A stretch of DNA of 64,000 bases from Hydractinia symbiolongicarpus (Eukaryota; Cnidaria; Hydrozoa; Anthoathecata; Hydractiniidae). The position numbers and the translations under genes are program-made. The stretch is from positions 6,696,001 to 6,760,000 of the forward strand of contig NC_079878.1 of assembly GCF_029227915.1 (NCBI RefSeq). The letters run 5' to 3'. The notes under the pieces are model-generated. The model was given only the letters and a program-made list of their open reading frames with translations. It did no database searches and was not told where the DNA came from. This document shows positions 45,854-58,363 of the stretch, piece after piece. Position 1 is the stretch's first letter. Each line of letters starts with the position of its first letter.

Positions 45854-46548
45854 CCCGTAAAATGGCCAGTGTGGGGCTCGAACCCACGACATTCGCGTTA
45901 TTAGCACGACGCTCTAGCCGACTGAGCTAACCGGCCGTGAACGCGTGAACACGGACTCACTTCCTAAGTCAACTCTAAGCAAAATACTTTTATTTTTTTA
46001 CTCAAAACGTTACCGTCATATTTCTCACGCTTTGATACGAGTCCAAGCAATGCAAATAGCCGCAACCCGCTCGAAAGAGGAGTCATGTTAGGCCAACTTT
46101 AAACGGACATTCCCTGAAAGCCCTCGGAGAGATTTGAACTCTCGACCCCTGGTTTACAAGACCAGTGCTCTAACCCCTGAGCTACGAAGGCACGCGATCC
46201 TTGCCAAATACGAAAAGTCGGTGCATCAGGCAAAACAGGCCAGTTGCAACGTGTACTTGCCATAAAGTGATACCGTCAATGCCCTACTGGACCATGATTA
46301 TTCTAATCACGGACCTCAGCTTTCCCGTTAACATCCACGGGCTCCAGTGGCGTAGTCGGTTAGCGCGTCGTACTTATAAGTCAGTATCGACAAAGACATG
46401 CGAAGATCGGGAGTTCGAGCCTCCCCTGGAGCAAGGTTTCTTTTCATGCGCCGTCAACACACGCCACAGCACGGGCAGATCACCAGTAAAATCTAGCAAC
46501 GTGGCAGTGCACCCAGGTTGTTTTGATCCCGTCAACGTGACGGCAAAG
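45854..46548. tRNA. Unit 64 tRNA trio
   Basis: Ile(AAU) 45863-45936 minus; Thr(UGU) 46119-46191 minus; Ile(UAU) 46341-46433 plus. T at 46298 (spacer 2). Confidence 0.97.
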
Positions 46549-47243
46549 CCCGTAAAATGGCCAGTGTGGGGCTCGAACCCACGACATTCGCGTTATTAGC
46601 ACGACGCTCTAGCCGACTGAGCTAACCGGCCGTGAACGCGTGAACACGGACTCACTTCCTAAGTCAACTCTAAGCAAAATACTTTTATTTTTTTACTCAA
46701 AACGTTACCGTCATATTTCTCACGCTTTGATACGAGTCCAAGCAATGCAAATAGCCGCAACCCGCTCGAAAGAGGAGTCATGTTAGGCCAACTTTAAACG
46801 GACATTCCCTGAAAGCCCTCGGAGAGATTTGAACTCTCGACCCCTGGTTTACAAGACCAGTGCTCTAACCCCTGAGCTACGAAGGCACGCGATCCTTGCC
46901 AAATACGAAAAGTCGGTGCATCAGGCAAAACAGGCCAGTTGCAACGTGTACTTGCCATAAAGTGATACCGTCAATGCCCTACTGGACCATGACTATTCTA
47001 ATCACGGACCTCAGCTTTCCCGTTAACATCCACGGGCTCCAGTGGCGTAGTCGGTTAGCGCGTCGTACTTATAAGTCAGTATCGACAAAGACATGCGAAG
47101 ATCGGGAGTTCGAGCCTCTCCTGGAGCAAGGTTTCTTTTCATGCGCCGTCAACACACGCCACAGCACGGGCAGATCACCAGTAAAATCTAGCAACGTGGC
47201 AGTGCACCCAGGTTGTTTTGATCCCGTCAACGTGACGGCAAAG
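46549..47243. tRNA. Unit 65 tRNA trio
   Basis: Ile(AAU) 46558-46631 minus; Thr(UGU) 46814-46886 minus; Ile(UAU) 47036-47128 plus. Ile(UAU) C64 to U (47119), giving a G50-U64 wobble in the T stem; likely tolerated. Confidence 0.97.
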
Positions 47244-47938
47244 CCCGTAAAATGGCCAGTGTGGGGCTCGAACCCACGACATTCGCGTTATTAGCACGAC
47301 GCTCTAGCCGACTGAGCTAACCGGCCGTGAACGCGTGAACACGGACTCACTTCCTAAGTCAACTCTAAGCAAAATACTTTTATTTTTTTACTCAAAACGT
47401 TACCGTCATATTTCTCACGCTTTGATACGAGTCCAAGCAATGCAAATAGCCGCAACCCGCTCGAAAGAGGAGTCATGTTAGGCCAACTTTAAACGGACAT
47501 TCCCTGAAAGCCCTCGGAGAGATTTGAACTCTCGACCCCTGGTTTACAAGACCAGTGCTCTAACCCCTGAGCTACGAAGGCACGCGATCCTTGCCAAATA
47601 CGAAAAGTCGGTGCATCAGGCAAAACAGGCCAGTTGCAACGTGTACTTGCCATAAAGTGATACCGTCAATGCCCTACTGGACCATGACTATTCTAATCAC
47701 GGACCTCAGCTTTCCCGTTAACATCCACGGGCTCCAGTGGCGTAGTCGGTTAGCGCGTCGTACTTATAAGTCAGTATCGACAAAGACATGCGAAGATCGG
47801 GAGTTCGAGCCTCCCCTGGAGCAAGGTTTCTTTTCATGCGCCGTCAACACACGCCACAGCACGGGCAGATCACCAGTAAAATCTAGCAACGTGGCAGTGC
47901 ACCCAGGTTGTTTTGATCCCGTCAACGTGACGGCAAAG
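47244..47938. tRNA. Unit 66 tRNA trio
   Basis: Ile(AAU) 47253-47326 minus; Thr(UGU) 47509-47581 minus; Ile(UAU) 47731-47823 plus. Consensus. Confidence 0.97.
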
Positions 47939-48633
47939 CCCGTAAAATGGCCAGTGTGGGGCTCGAACCCACGACATTCGCGTTATTAGCACGACGCTCT
48001 AGCCGACTGAGCTAACCGGCCGTGAACGCGTGAACACGGACTCACTTCCTAAGTCAACTCTAAGCAAAATACTTTTATTTTTTTACTCAAAACGTTACCG
48101 TCATATTTCTCACGCTTTGATACGAGTCCAAGCAATGCAAATAGCCGCAACCCGCTCGAAAGAGGAGTCATGTTAGGCCAACTTTAAACGGACATTCCCT
48201 GAAAGCCCTCGGAGAGATTTGAACTCTCGACCCCTGGTTTACAAGACCAGTGCTCTAACCCCTGAGCTACGAAGGCACGCGATCCTTGCCAAATACGAAA
48301 AGTCGGTGCATCAGGCAAAACAGGCCAGTTGCAACGTGTACTTGCCATAAAGTGATACCGTCAATGCCCTACTGGACCATGACTATTCTAATCACGGACC
48401 TCAGCTTTCCCGTTAACATCCACGGGCTCCAGTGGCGTAGTCGGTTAGCGCGTCGTACTTATAAGTCAGTATCGACAAAGACATGCGAAGATCGGGAGTT
48501 CGAGCCTCCCCTGGAGCAAGGTTTCTTTTCATGCGCCGTCAACACACGCCACAGCACGGGCAGATCACCAGTAAAATCTAGCAACGTGGCAGTGCACCCA
48601 GGTTGTTTTGATCCCGTCAACGTGACGGCAAAG
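47939..48633. tRNA. Unit 67 tRNA trio
   Basis: Ile(AAU) 47948-48021 minus; Thr(UGU) 48204-48276 minus; Ile(UAU) 48426-48518 plus. Consensus. Confidence 0.97.
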
Positions 48634-49328
48634 CCCGTAAAATGGCCAGTGTGGGGCTCGAACCCACGACATTCGCGTTATTAGCACGACGCTCTAGCCG
48701 ACTGAGCTAACCGGCCGTGAACGCGTGAACACGGACTCACTTCCTAAGTCAACTCTAAGCAAAATACTTTTATTTTTTTACTCAAAACGTTACCGTCATA
48801 TTTCTCACGCTTTGATACGAGTCCAAGCAATGCAAATAGCCGCAACCCGCTCGAAAGAGGAGTCATGTTAGGCCAACTTTAAACGGACATTCCCTGAAAG
48901 GCCTCGGAGAGATTTGAACTCTCGACCCCTGGTTTACAAGACCAGTGCTCTAACCCCTGAGCTACGAAGGCACGCGATCCTTGCCAAATACGAAAAGTCG
49001 GTGCATCAGGCAAAACAGGCCAGTTGCAACGTGTACTTGCCATAAAGTGATACCGTCAATGCCCTACTGGACCATGACTATTCTAATCACGGACCTCAGC
49101 TTTCCCGTTAACATCCACGGGCTCCAGTGGCGTAGTCGGTTAGCGCGTCGTACTTATAAGTCAGTATCGACAAAGACATGCGAAGATCGGGAGTTCGAGC
49201 CTCCCCTGGAGCAAGGTTTCTTTTCATGCGCCGTCAACACACGCCACAGCACGGGCAGATGACCAGTAAAATCTAGCAACGTGGCAGTGCACCCAGGTTG
49301 TTTTGATCCCGTCAACGTGACGGCAAAG
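48634..49328. tRNA. Unit 68 tRNA trio
   Basis: Ile(AAU) 48643-48716 minus; Thr(UGU) 48899-48971 minus; Ile(UAU) 49121-49213 plus. Thr G71 to C (48901); G at 49261 (spacer 3). Confidence 0.97.
48899..48971 (-). tRNA. tRNA-Thr(UGU), unit 68, C2-C71 mismatch
   Basis: Plus-strand 48901 is G instead of C, so residue 71 becomes C opposite C2. The 2-71 pair is a recognised identity element for E. coli threonyl-tRNA synthetase, so charging may be reduced. All other arms are intact. This is the leftmost copy with the change. Confidence 0.9.
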
Positions 49329-50023
49329 CCCGTAAAATGGCCAGTGTGGGGCTCGAACCCACGACATTCGCGTTATTAGCACGACGCTCTAGCCGACTGA
49401 GCTAACCGGCCGTGAACGCGTGAACACGGACTCACTTCCTAAGTCAACTCTAAGCAAAATACTTTTATTTTTTTACTCAAAACGTTACCGTCATATTTCT
49501 CACGCTTTGATACGAGTCCAAGCAATGCAAATAGCCGCAACCCGCTCGAAAGAGGAGTCATGTTAGGCCAACTTTAAACGGACATTCCCTGAAAGCCCTC
49601 GGAGAGATTTGAACTCTCGACCCCTGGTTTACAAGACCAGTGCTCTAACCCCTGAGCTACGAAGGCACGCGATCCTTGCCAAATACGAAAAGTCGGTGCA
49701 TCAGGCAAAACAGGCCAGTTGCAACGTGTACTTGCCATAAAGTGATACCGTCAATGCCCTACTGGACCATGACTATTCTAATCACGGACCTCAGCTTTCC
49801 CGTTAACATCCACGGGCTCCAGTGGCGTAGTCGGTTAGCGCGTCGTACTTATAAGTCAGTATCGACAAAGACATGCGAAGATCGGGAGTTCGAGCCTCCC
49901 CTGGAGCAAGGTTTCTTTTCATGCGCCGTCAACACACGCCACAGCACGGGCAGATCACCAGTAAAATCTAGCAACGTGGCAGTGCACCCAGGTTGTTTTG
50001 ATCCCGTCAACGTGACGGCAAAG
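49329..50023. tRNA. Unit 69 tRNA trio
   Basis: Ile(AAU) 49338-49411 minus; Thr(UGU) 49594-49666 minus; Ile(UAU) 49816-49908 plus. Consensus. Confidence 0.97.
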
Positions 50024-50718
50024 CCCGTAAAATGGCCAGTGTGGGGCTCGAACCCACGACATTCGCGTTATTAGCACGACGCTCTAGCCGACTGAGCTAA
50101 CCGGCCGTGAACGCGTGAACACGGACTCACTTCCTAAGTCAACTCTAAGCAAAATACTTTTATTTTTTTACTCAAAACGTTACCGTCATATTTCTCACGC
50201 TTTGATACGAGTCCAAGCAATGCAAATAGCCGCAACCCGCTCGAAAGAGGAGTCATGTTAGGCCAACTTTAAACGGACATTCCCTGAAAGCCCTCGGAGA
50301 GATTTGAACTCTCGACCCCTGGTTTACAAGACCAGTGCTCTAACCCCTGAGCTACGAAGGCACGCGATCCTTGCCAAATACGAAAAGTCGGTGCATCAGG
50401 CAAAACAGGCCAGTTGCAACGTGTGCTTGCCATAAAGTGATACCGTCAATGCCCTACTGGACCATGACTATTCTAATCACGGACCTCAGCTTTCCCGTTA
50501 ACATCCACGGGCTCCAGTGGCGTAGTCGGTTAGCGCGTCGTACTTATAAGTCAGTATCGACAAAGACATGCGAAGATCGGGAGTTCGAGCCTCCCCTGGA
50601 GCAAGGTTTCTTTTCATGCGCCGTCAACACACGCCACAGCACGGGCAGATCACCAGTAAAATCTAGCAACGTGGCAGTGCACCCAGGTTGTTTTGATCCC
50701 GTCAACGTGACGGCAAAG
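50024..50718. tRNA. Unit 70 tRNA trio
   Basis: Ile(AAU) 50033-50106 minus; Thr(UGU) 50289-50361 minus; Ile(UAU) 50511-50603 plus. G at 50425 (spacer 2). Confidence 0.97.
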
Positions 50719-51413
50719 CCCGTAAAATGGCCAGTGTGGGGCTCGAACCCACGACATTCGCGTTATTAGCACGACGCTCTAGCCGACTGAGCTAACCGGC
50801 CGTGAACGCGTGAACACGGACTCACTTCCTAAGTCAACTCTAAGCAAAATACTTTTATTTTTTTACTCAAAACGTTACCGTCATATTTCTCACGCTTTGA
50901 TACGAGTCCAAGCAATGCAAATAGCCGCAACCCGCTCGAAAGAGGAGTCACGTTAGGCCAACTTTAAACGGACATTCCCTGAAAGCCCTCGGAGAGATTT
51001 GAACTCTCGACCCCTGGTTTACAAGACCAGTGCTCTAACCCCTGAGCTACGAAGGCACGCGATCCTTGCCAAATACGAAAAGTCGGTGCATCAGGCAAAA
51101 CAGGCCAGTTGCAACGTGTACTTGCCATAAAGTGATACCGTCAATGCCCTACTGGACCATGACTATTCTAATCACGGACCTCAGCTTTCCCGTTAACATC
51201 CACGGGCTCCAGTGGCGTAGTCGGTTAGCGCGTCGTACTTATAAGTCAGTATCGACAAAGACATGCGAAGATCGGGAGTTCGAGCCTCCCCTGGAGCAAG
51301 GTTTCTTTTCATGCGCCGTCAACACACGCCACAGCACGGGCAGATCACCAGTAAAATCTAGCAACGTGGCAGTGCACCCAGGTTGTTTTGATCCCGTCAA
51401 CGTGACGGCAAAG
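50719..51413. tRNA. Unit 71 tRNA trio
   Basis: Ile(AAU) 50728-50801 minus; Thr(UGU) 50984-51056 minus; Ile(UAU) 51206-51298 plus. C at 50951 (spacer 1), the variant of units 61-62. Confidence 0.97.
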
Positions 51414-52108
51414 CCCGTAAAATGGCCAGTGTGGGGCTCGAACCCACGACATTCGCGTTATTAGCACGACGCTCTAGCCGACTGAGCTAACCGGCCGTGA
51501 ACGCGTGAACACGGACTCACTTCCTAAGTCAACTCTAAGCAAAATACTTTTATTTTTTTACTCAAAACGTTACCGTCATATTTCTCACGCTTTGATACGA
51601 GTCCAAGCAATGCAAATAGCCGCAACCCGCTCGAAAGAGGAGTCATGTTAGGCCAACTTTAAACGGACATTCCCTGAAAGCCCTCGGAGAGATTTGAACT
51701 CTCGACCCCTGGTTTACAAGACCAGTGCTCTAACCCCTGAGCTACGAAGGCACGCGATCCTTGCCAAATACGAAAAGTCGGTGCATCAGGCAAAACAGGC
51801 CAGTTGCAACGTGTACTTGCCATAAAGTGATACCGTCAATGCCCTACTGGACCATGACTATTCTAATCACGGACCTCAGCTTTCCCGTTAACATCCACGG
51901 GCTCCAGTGGCGTAGTCGGTTAGCGCGTCGTACTTATAAGTCAGTATCGACAAAGACATGCGAAGATCGGGAGTTCGAGCCTCCCCTGGAGCAAGGTTTC
52001 TTTTCATGCGCCGTCAACACACGCCACAGCACGGGCAGATCACCAGTAAAATCTAGCAACGTGGCAGTGCACCCAGGTTGTTTTGATCCCGTCAACGTGA
52101 CGGCAAAG
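51414..52108. tRNA. Unit 72 tRNA trio
   Basis: Ile(AAU) 51423-51496 minus; Thr(UGU) 51679-51751 minus; Ile(UAU) 51901-51993 plus. Consensus. Confidence 0.97.
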
Positions 52109-52803
52109 CCCGTAAAATGGCCAGTGTGGGGCTCGAACCCACGACATTCGCGTTATTAGCACGACGCTCTAGCCGACTGAGCTAACCGGCCGTGAACGCG
52201 TGAACACGGACTCACTTCCTAAGTCAACTCTAAGCAAAATACTTTTATTTTTTTACTCAAAACGTTACCGTCATATTTCTCACGCTTTGATACGAGTCCA
52301 AGCAATGCAAATAGCCGCAACCCGCTCGAAAGAGGAGTCATGTTAGGCCAACTTTAAACGGACATTCCCTGAAAGGCCTCGGAGAGATTTGAACTCTCGA
52401 CCCCTGGTTTACAAGACCAGTGCTCTAACCCCTGAGCTACGAAGGCACGCGATCCTTGCCAAATGCGAAAAGTCGGTGCATCAGGCAAAACAGGCCAGTT
52501 GCAACGTGTACTTGCCATAAAGTGATACCGTCAATGCCCTACTGGACCATGACTATTCTAATCACGGACCTCAGCTTTCCCGTTAACATCCACGGGCTCC
52601 AGTGGCGTAGTCGGTTAGCGCGTCGTACTTATAAGTCAGTATCGACAAAGACATGCGAAGATCGGGAGTTCGAGCCTCCCCTGGAGCAAGGTTTCTTTTC
52701 ATGCGCCGTCAACACACGCCACAGCACGGGCAGATGACCAGTAAAATCTAGCAACGTGGCAGTGCACCCAGGTTGTTTTGATCCCGTCAACGTGACGGCA
52801 AAG
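52109..52803. tRNA. Unit 73 tRNA trio
   Basis: Ile(AAU) 52118-52191 minus; Thr(UGU) 52374-52446 minus; Ile(UAU) 52596-52688 plus. Thr G71 to C (52376; C2-C71 mismatch); G at 52465 (spacer 2) and 52736 (spacer 3). Confidence 0.97.
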
Positions 52804-53498
52804 CCCGTAAAATGGCCAGTGTGGGGCTCGAACCCACGACATTCGCGTTATTAGCACGACGCTCTAGCCGACTGAGCTAACCGGCCGTGAACGCGTGAAC
52901 ACGGACTCACTTCCTAAGTCAACTCTAAGCAAAATACTTTTATTTTTTTACTCAAAACGTTACCGTCATATTTCTCACGCTTTGATACGAGTCCAAGCAA
53001 TGCAAATAGCCGCAACCCGCTCGAAAGAGGAGTCATGTTAGGCCAACTTTAAACGGACATTCCCTGAAAGCCCTCGGAGAGATTTGAACTCTCGACCCCT
53101 GGTTTACAAGACCAGTGCTCTAACCCCTGAGCTACGAAGGCACGCGATCCTTGCCAAATACGAAAAGTCGGTGCATCAGGCAAAACAGGCCAGTTGCAAC
53201 GTGTACTTGCCATAAAGTGATACCGTCAATGCCCTACTGGACCATGACTATTCTAATCACGGACCTCAGCTTTCCCGTTAACATCCACGGGCTCCAGTGG
53301 CGTAGTCGGTTAGCGCGTCGTACTTATAAGTCAGTATCGACAAAGACATGCGAAGATCGGGAGTTCGAGCCTCCCCTGGAGCAAGGTTTCTTTTCATGCG
53401 CCGTCAACACACGCCACAGCACGGGCAGATCACCAGTAAAATCTAGCAACGTGGCAGTGCACCCAGGTTGTTTTGATCCCGTCAACGTGACGGCAAAG
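52804..53498. tRNA. Unit 74 tRNA trio
   Basis: Ile(AAU) 52813-52886 minus; Thr(UGU) 53069-53141 minus; Ile(UAU) 53291-53383 plus. Consensus. Confidence 0.97.
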
Positions 53499-54193
53499 CC
53501 CGTAAAATGGCCAGTGTGGGGCTCGAACCCACGACATTCGCGTTATTAGCACGACGCTCTAGCCGACTGAGCTAACCGGCCGTGAACGCGTGAACACGGA
53601 CTCACTTCCTAAGTCAACTCTAAGCAAAATACTTTTATTTTTTTACTCAAAACGTTACCGTCATATTTCTCACGCTTTGATACGAGTCCAAGCAATGCAA
53701 ATAGCCGCAACCCGCTCGAAAGAGGAGTCATGTTAGGCCAACTTTAAACGGACATTCCCTGAAAGCCCTCGGAGAGATTTGAACTCTCGACCCCTGGTTT
53801 ACAAGACCAGTGCTCTAACCCCTGAGCTACGAAGGCACGCGATCCTTGCCAAATACGAAAAGTCGGTGCATCAGGCAAAACAGGCCAGTTGCAACGTGTG
53901 CTTGCCATAAAGTGATACCGTCAATGCCCTACTGGACCATGACTATTCTAATCACGGACCTCAGCTTTCCCGTTAACATCCACGGGCTCCAGTGGCGTAG
54001 TCGGTTAGCGCGTCGTACTTATAAGTCAGTATCGACAAAGACATGCGAAGATCGGGAGTTCGAGCCTCCCCTGGAGCAAGGTTTCTTTTCATGCGCCGTC
54101 AACACACGCCACAGCACGGGCAGATCACCAGTAAAATCTAGCAACGTGGCAGTGCACCCAGGTTGTTTTGATCCCGTCAACGTGACGGCAAAG
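53499..54193. tRNA. Unit 75 tRNA trio
   Basis: Ile(AAU) 53508-53581 minus; Thr(UGU) 53764-53836 minus; Ile(UAU) 53986-54078 plus. G at 53900 (spacer 2), as unit 70. Confidence 0.97.
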
Positions 54194-54888
54194 CCCGTAA
54201 AATGGCCAGTGTGGGGCTCGAACCCACGACATTCGCGTTATTAGCACGACGCTCTAGCCGACTGAGCTAACCGGCCGTGAACGCGTGAACACGGACTCAC
54301 TTCCTAAGTCAACTCTAAGCAAAATACTTTTATTTTTTTACTCAAAACGTTACCGTCATATTTCTCACGCTTTGATACGAGTCCAAGCAATGCAAATAGC
54401 CGCAACCCGCTCGAAAGAGGAGTCATGTTAGGCCAACTTTAAACGGACATTCCCTGAAAGCCCTCGGAGAGATTTGAACTCTCGACCCCTGGTTTACAAG
54501 ACCAGTGCTCTAACCCCTGAGCTACGAAGGCACGCGATCCTTGCCAAATACGAAAAGTCGGTGCATCAGGCAAAACAGGCCAGTTGCAACGTGTACTTGC
54601 CATAAAGTGATACCGTCAATGCCCTACTGGACCATGACTATTCTAATCACGGACCTCAGCTTTCCCGTTAACATCCACGGGCTCCAGTGGCGTAGTCGGT
54701 TAGCGCGTCGTACTTATAAGTCAGTATCGACAAAGACATGCGAAGATCGGGAGTTCGAGCCTCCCCTGGAGCAAGGTTTCTTTTCATGCGCCGTCAACAC
54801 ACGCCACAGCACGGGCAGATCACCAGTAAAATCTAGCAACGTGGCAGTGCACCCAGGTTGTTTTGATCCCGTCAACGTGACGGCAAAG
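54194..54888. tRNA. Unit 76 tRNA trio
   Basis: Ile(AAU) 54203-54276 minus; Thr(UGU) 54459-54531 minus; Ile(UAU) 54681-54773 plus. Consensus. Confidence 0.97.
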
Positions 54889-55583
54889 CCCGTAAAATGG
54901 CCAGTGTGGGGCTCGAACCCACGACATTCGCGTTATTAGCACGACGCTCTAGCCGACTGAGCTAACCGGCCGTGAACGCGTGAACACGGACTCACTTCCT
55001 AAGTCAACTCTAAGCAAAATACTTTTATTTTTTTACTCAAAACGTTACCGTCATATTTCTCACGCTTTGATACGAGTCCAAGCAATGCAAATAGCCGCAA
55101 CCCGCTCGAAAGAGGAGTCATGTTAGGCCAACTTTAAACGGACATTCCCTGAAATGCCTCGGAGAGATTTGAACTCTCGACCCCTGGTTTACAAGACCAG
55201 TGCTCTAACCCCTGAGCTACGAAGGCACGCGATCCTTGCCAAATACGAAAAGTCGGTGCATCAGGCAAAACAGGCCAGTTGCAACGTGTACTTGCCATAA
55301 AGTGATACCGTCAATGCCCTACTGGACCATGACTATTCTAATCACGGACCTCAGCTTTCCCGTTAACATCCACGGGCTCCAGTGGCGTAGTCGGTTAGCG
55401 CGTCGTACTTATAAGTCAGTATCGACAAAGACATGCGAAGATCGGGAGTTCGAGCCTCCCCTGGAGCAAGGTTTCTTTTCATGCGCCGTCAACACACGCC
55501 ACAGCACGGGCAGATCACCAGTAAAATCTAGCAACGTGGCAGTGCACCCAGGTTGTTTTGATCCCGTCAACGTGACGGCAAAG
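54889..55583. tRNA. Unit 77 tRNA trio
   Basis: Ile(AAU) 54898-54971 minus; Thr(UGU) 55154-55226 minus; Ile(UAU) 55376-55468 plus. Thr C72 to A (55155) and G71 to C (55156). Confidence 0.97.
55154..55226 (-). tRNA. tRNA-Thr(UGU), unit 77, two terminal acceptor mismatches
   Basis: Plus-strand 55155 is T and 55156 is G, giving G1-A72 and C2-C71. Both outermost acceptor pairs are broken, making this a likely non-functional copy. It starts the uninterrupted run of C71 variants. Confidence 0.88.
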
Positions 55584-56278
55584 CCCGTAAAATGGCCAGT
55601 GTGGGGCTCGAACCCACGACATTCGCGTTATTAGCACGACGCTCTAGCCGACTGAGCTAACCGGCCGTGAACGCGTGAACACGGACTCACTTCCTAAGTC
55701 AACTCTAAGCAAAATACTTTTATTTTTTTACTCAAAACGTTACCGTCATATTTCTCACGCTTTGATACGAGTCCAAGCAATGCAAATAGCCGCAACCCGC
55801 TCGAAAGAGGAGTCATGTTAGGCCAACTTTAAACGGACATTCCCTGAAAGGCCTCGGAGAGATTTGAACTCTCGACCCCTGGTTTACAAGACCAGTGCTC
55901 TAACCCCTGAGCTACGAAGGCACGCGATCCTTGCCAAATGCGAAAAGTCGGTGCATCAGGCAAAACAGGCCAGTTGCAACGTGTACTTGCCATAAAGTGA
56001 TACCGTCAATGCCCTACTGGACCATGACTATTCTAATCACGGACCTCAGCTTTCCCGTTAACATCCACGGGCTCCAGTGGCGTAGTCGGTTAGCGCGTCG
56101 TACTTATAAGTCAGTATCGACAAAGACATGCGAAGATCGGGAGTTCGAGCCTCCCCTGGAGCAAGGTTTCTTTTCATGCGCCGTCAACACACGCCACAGC
56201 ACGGGCAGATCACCAGTAAAATCTAGCAACGTGGCAGTGCACCCAGGTTGTTTTGATCCCGTCAACGTGACGGCAAAG
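55584..56278. tRNA. Unit 78 tRNA trio
   Basis: Ile(AAU) 55593-55666 minus; Thr(UGU) 55849-55921 minus; Ile(UAU) 56071-56163 plus. Thr G71 to C (55851); G at 55940 (spacer 2), shared with unit 73. Confidence 0.97.
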
Positions 56279-56973
56279 CCCGTAAAATGGCCAGTGTGGG
56301 GCTCGAACCCACGACATTCGCGTTATTAGCACGACGCTCTAGCCGACTGAGCTAACCGGCCGTGAACGCGTGAACACGGACTCACTTCCTAAGTCAACTC
56401 TAAGCAAAATACTTTTATTTTTTTACTCAAAACGTTACCGTCATATTTCTCACGCTTTGATACGAGCCCAAGCAATGCAAATAGCCGCAACCCGCTCGAA
56501 AGAGGAGTCATGTTAGGCCAACTTTAAACGGACATTCCCTGAAAGGCCTCGGAGAGATTTGAACTCTCGACCCCTGGTTTACAAGACCAGTGCTCTAACC
56601 CCTGAGCTACGAAGGCACGCGATCCTTGCCAAATACGAAAAGTCGGTGCATCAGGCAAAACAGGCCAGTTGCAACGTGTACTTGCCATAAAGTGATACCG
56701 TCAATGCCCTACTGGACCATGACTATTCTAATCACGGACCTCAGCTTTCCCGTTAACATCCACGGGCTCCAGTGGCGTAGTCGGTTAGCGCGTCGTACTT
56801 ATAAGTCAGTATCGACAAAGACATGCGAAGATCGGGAGTTCGAGCCTCCCCTGGAGCAAGGTTTCTTTTCATGCGCCGTCAACACACGCCACAGCACGGG
56901 CAGATCACCAGTAAAATCTAGCAACGTGGCAGTGCACCCAGGTTGTTTTGATCCCGTCAACGTGACGGCAAAG
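56279..56973. tRNA. Unit 79 tRNA trio
   Basis: Ile(AAU) 56288-56361 minus; Thr(UGU) 56544-56616 minus; Ile(UAU) 56766-56858 plus. C at 56467 (spacer 1); Thr G71 to C (56546). Confidence 0.97.
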
Positions 56974-57668
56974 CCCGTAAAATGGCCAGTGTGGGGCTCG
57001 AACCCACGACATTCGCGTTATTAGCACGACGCTCTAGCCGACTGAGCTAACCGGCCGTGAACGCGTGAACACGGACTCACTTCCTAAGTCAACTCTAAGC
57101 AAAATACTTTTATTTTTTTACTCAAAACGTTACCGTCATATTTCTCACGCTTTGATACGAGTCCAAGCAATGCAAATAGCCGCAACCCGCTCGAAAGAGG
57201 AGTCATGTTAGGCCAACTTTAAACGGACATTCCCTGAAAGGCCTCGGAGAGATTTGAACTCTCGACCCCTGGTTTACAAGACCAGTGCTCTAACCCCTGA
57301 GCTACGAAGGCACGCGATCCTTGCCAAATACGAAAAGTCGGTGCATCAGGCAAAACAGGCCAGTTGCAACGTGTACTTGCCATAAAGTGATACCGTCAAT
57401 GCCCTACTGGACCATGACTATTCTAATCACGGACCTCAGCTTTCCCGTTAACATCCACGGGCTCCAGTGGCGTAGTCGGTTAGCGCGTCGTACTTATAAG
57501 TCAGTATCGACAAAGACATGCGAAGATCGGGAGTTCGAGCCTCCCCTGGAGCAAGGTTTCTTTTCATGCGCCGTCAACACACGCCACAGCACGGGCAGAT
57601 CACCAGTAAAATCTAGCAACGTGGCAGTGCACCCAGGTTGTTTTGATCCCGTCAACGTGACGGCAAAG
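56974..57668. tRNA. Unit 80 tRNA trio
   Basis: Ile(AAU) 56983-57056 minus; Thr(UGU) 57239-57311 minus; Ile(UAU) 57461-57553 plus. Thr G71 to C (57241). Confidence 0.97.
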
Positions 57669-58363
57669 CCCGTAAAATGGCCAGTGTGGGGCTCGAACCC
57701 ACGACATTCGCGTTATTAGCACGACGCTCTAGCCGACTGAGCTAACCGGCCGTGAACGCGTGAACACGGACTCACTTCCTAAGTCAACTCTAAGCAAAAT
57801 ACTTTTATTTTTTTACTCAAAACGTTACCGTCATATTTCTCACGCTTTGATACGAGTCCAAGCAATGCAAATAGCCGCAACCCGCTCGAAAGAGGAGTCA
57901 TGTTAGGCCAACTTTAAACGGACATTCCCTGAAAGGCCTCGGAGAGATTTGAACTCTCGACCCCTGGTTTACAAGACCAGTGCTCTAACCCCTGAGCTAC
58001 GAAGGCACGCGATCCTTGCCAAATACGAAAAGTCGGTGCATCAGGCAAAACAGGCCAGTTGCAACGTGTACTTGCCATAAAGTGATACCGTCAATGCCCT
58101 ACTGGACCATGACTATTCTAATCACGGACCTCAGCTTTCCCGTTAACATCCACGGGCTCCAGTGGCGTAGTCGGTTAGCGCGTCGTACTTATAAGTCAGT
58201 ATCGACAAAGACATGCGAAGATCGGGAGTTCGAGCCTCCCCTGGAGCAAGGTTTCTTTTCATGCGCCGTCAACACACGCCACAGCACGGGCAGATCACCA
58301 GTAAAATCTAGCAACGTGGCAGTGCACCCAGGTTGTTTTGATCCCGTCAACGTGACGGCAAAG
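57669..58363. tRNA. Unit 81 tRNA trio
   Basis: Ile(AAU) 57678-57751 minus; Thr(UGU) 57934-58006 minus; Ile(UAU) 58156-58248 plus. Thr G71 to C (57936). Confidence 0.97.

Larger units (their letters stand above)
48901..55940. repeat. Five-unit (3475-bp) segmental duplications inside the array
   Basis: Markers recur at 3475 bp: 48901/52376, 49261/52736 and 50425/53900. A further step of the same length links 52376/55851 and 52465/55940. This suggests two successive five-unit copying events, with some markers lost or converted (C at 50951 has no partner at 54426; the spacer-3 G is absent from unit 78). Confidence 0.82.
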
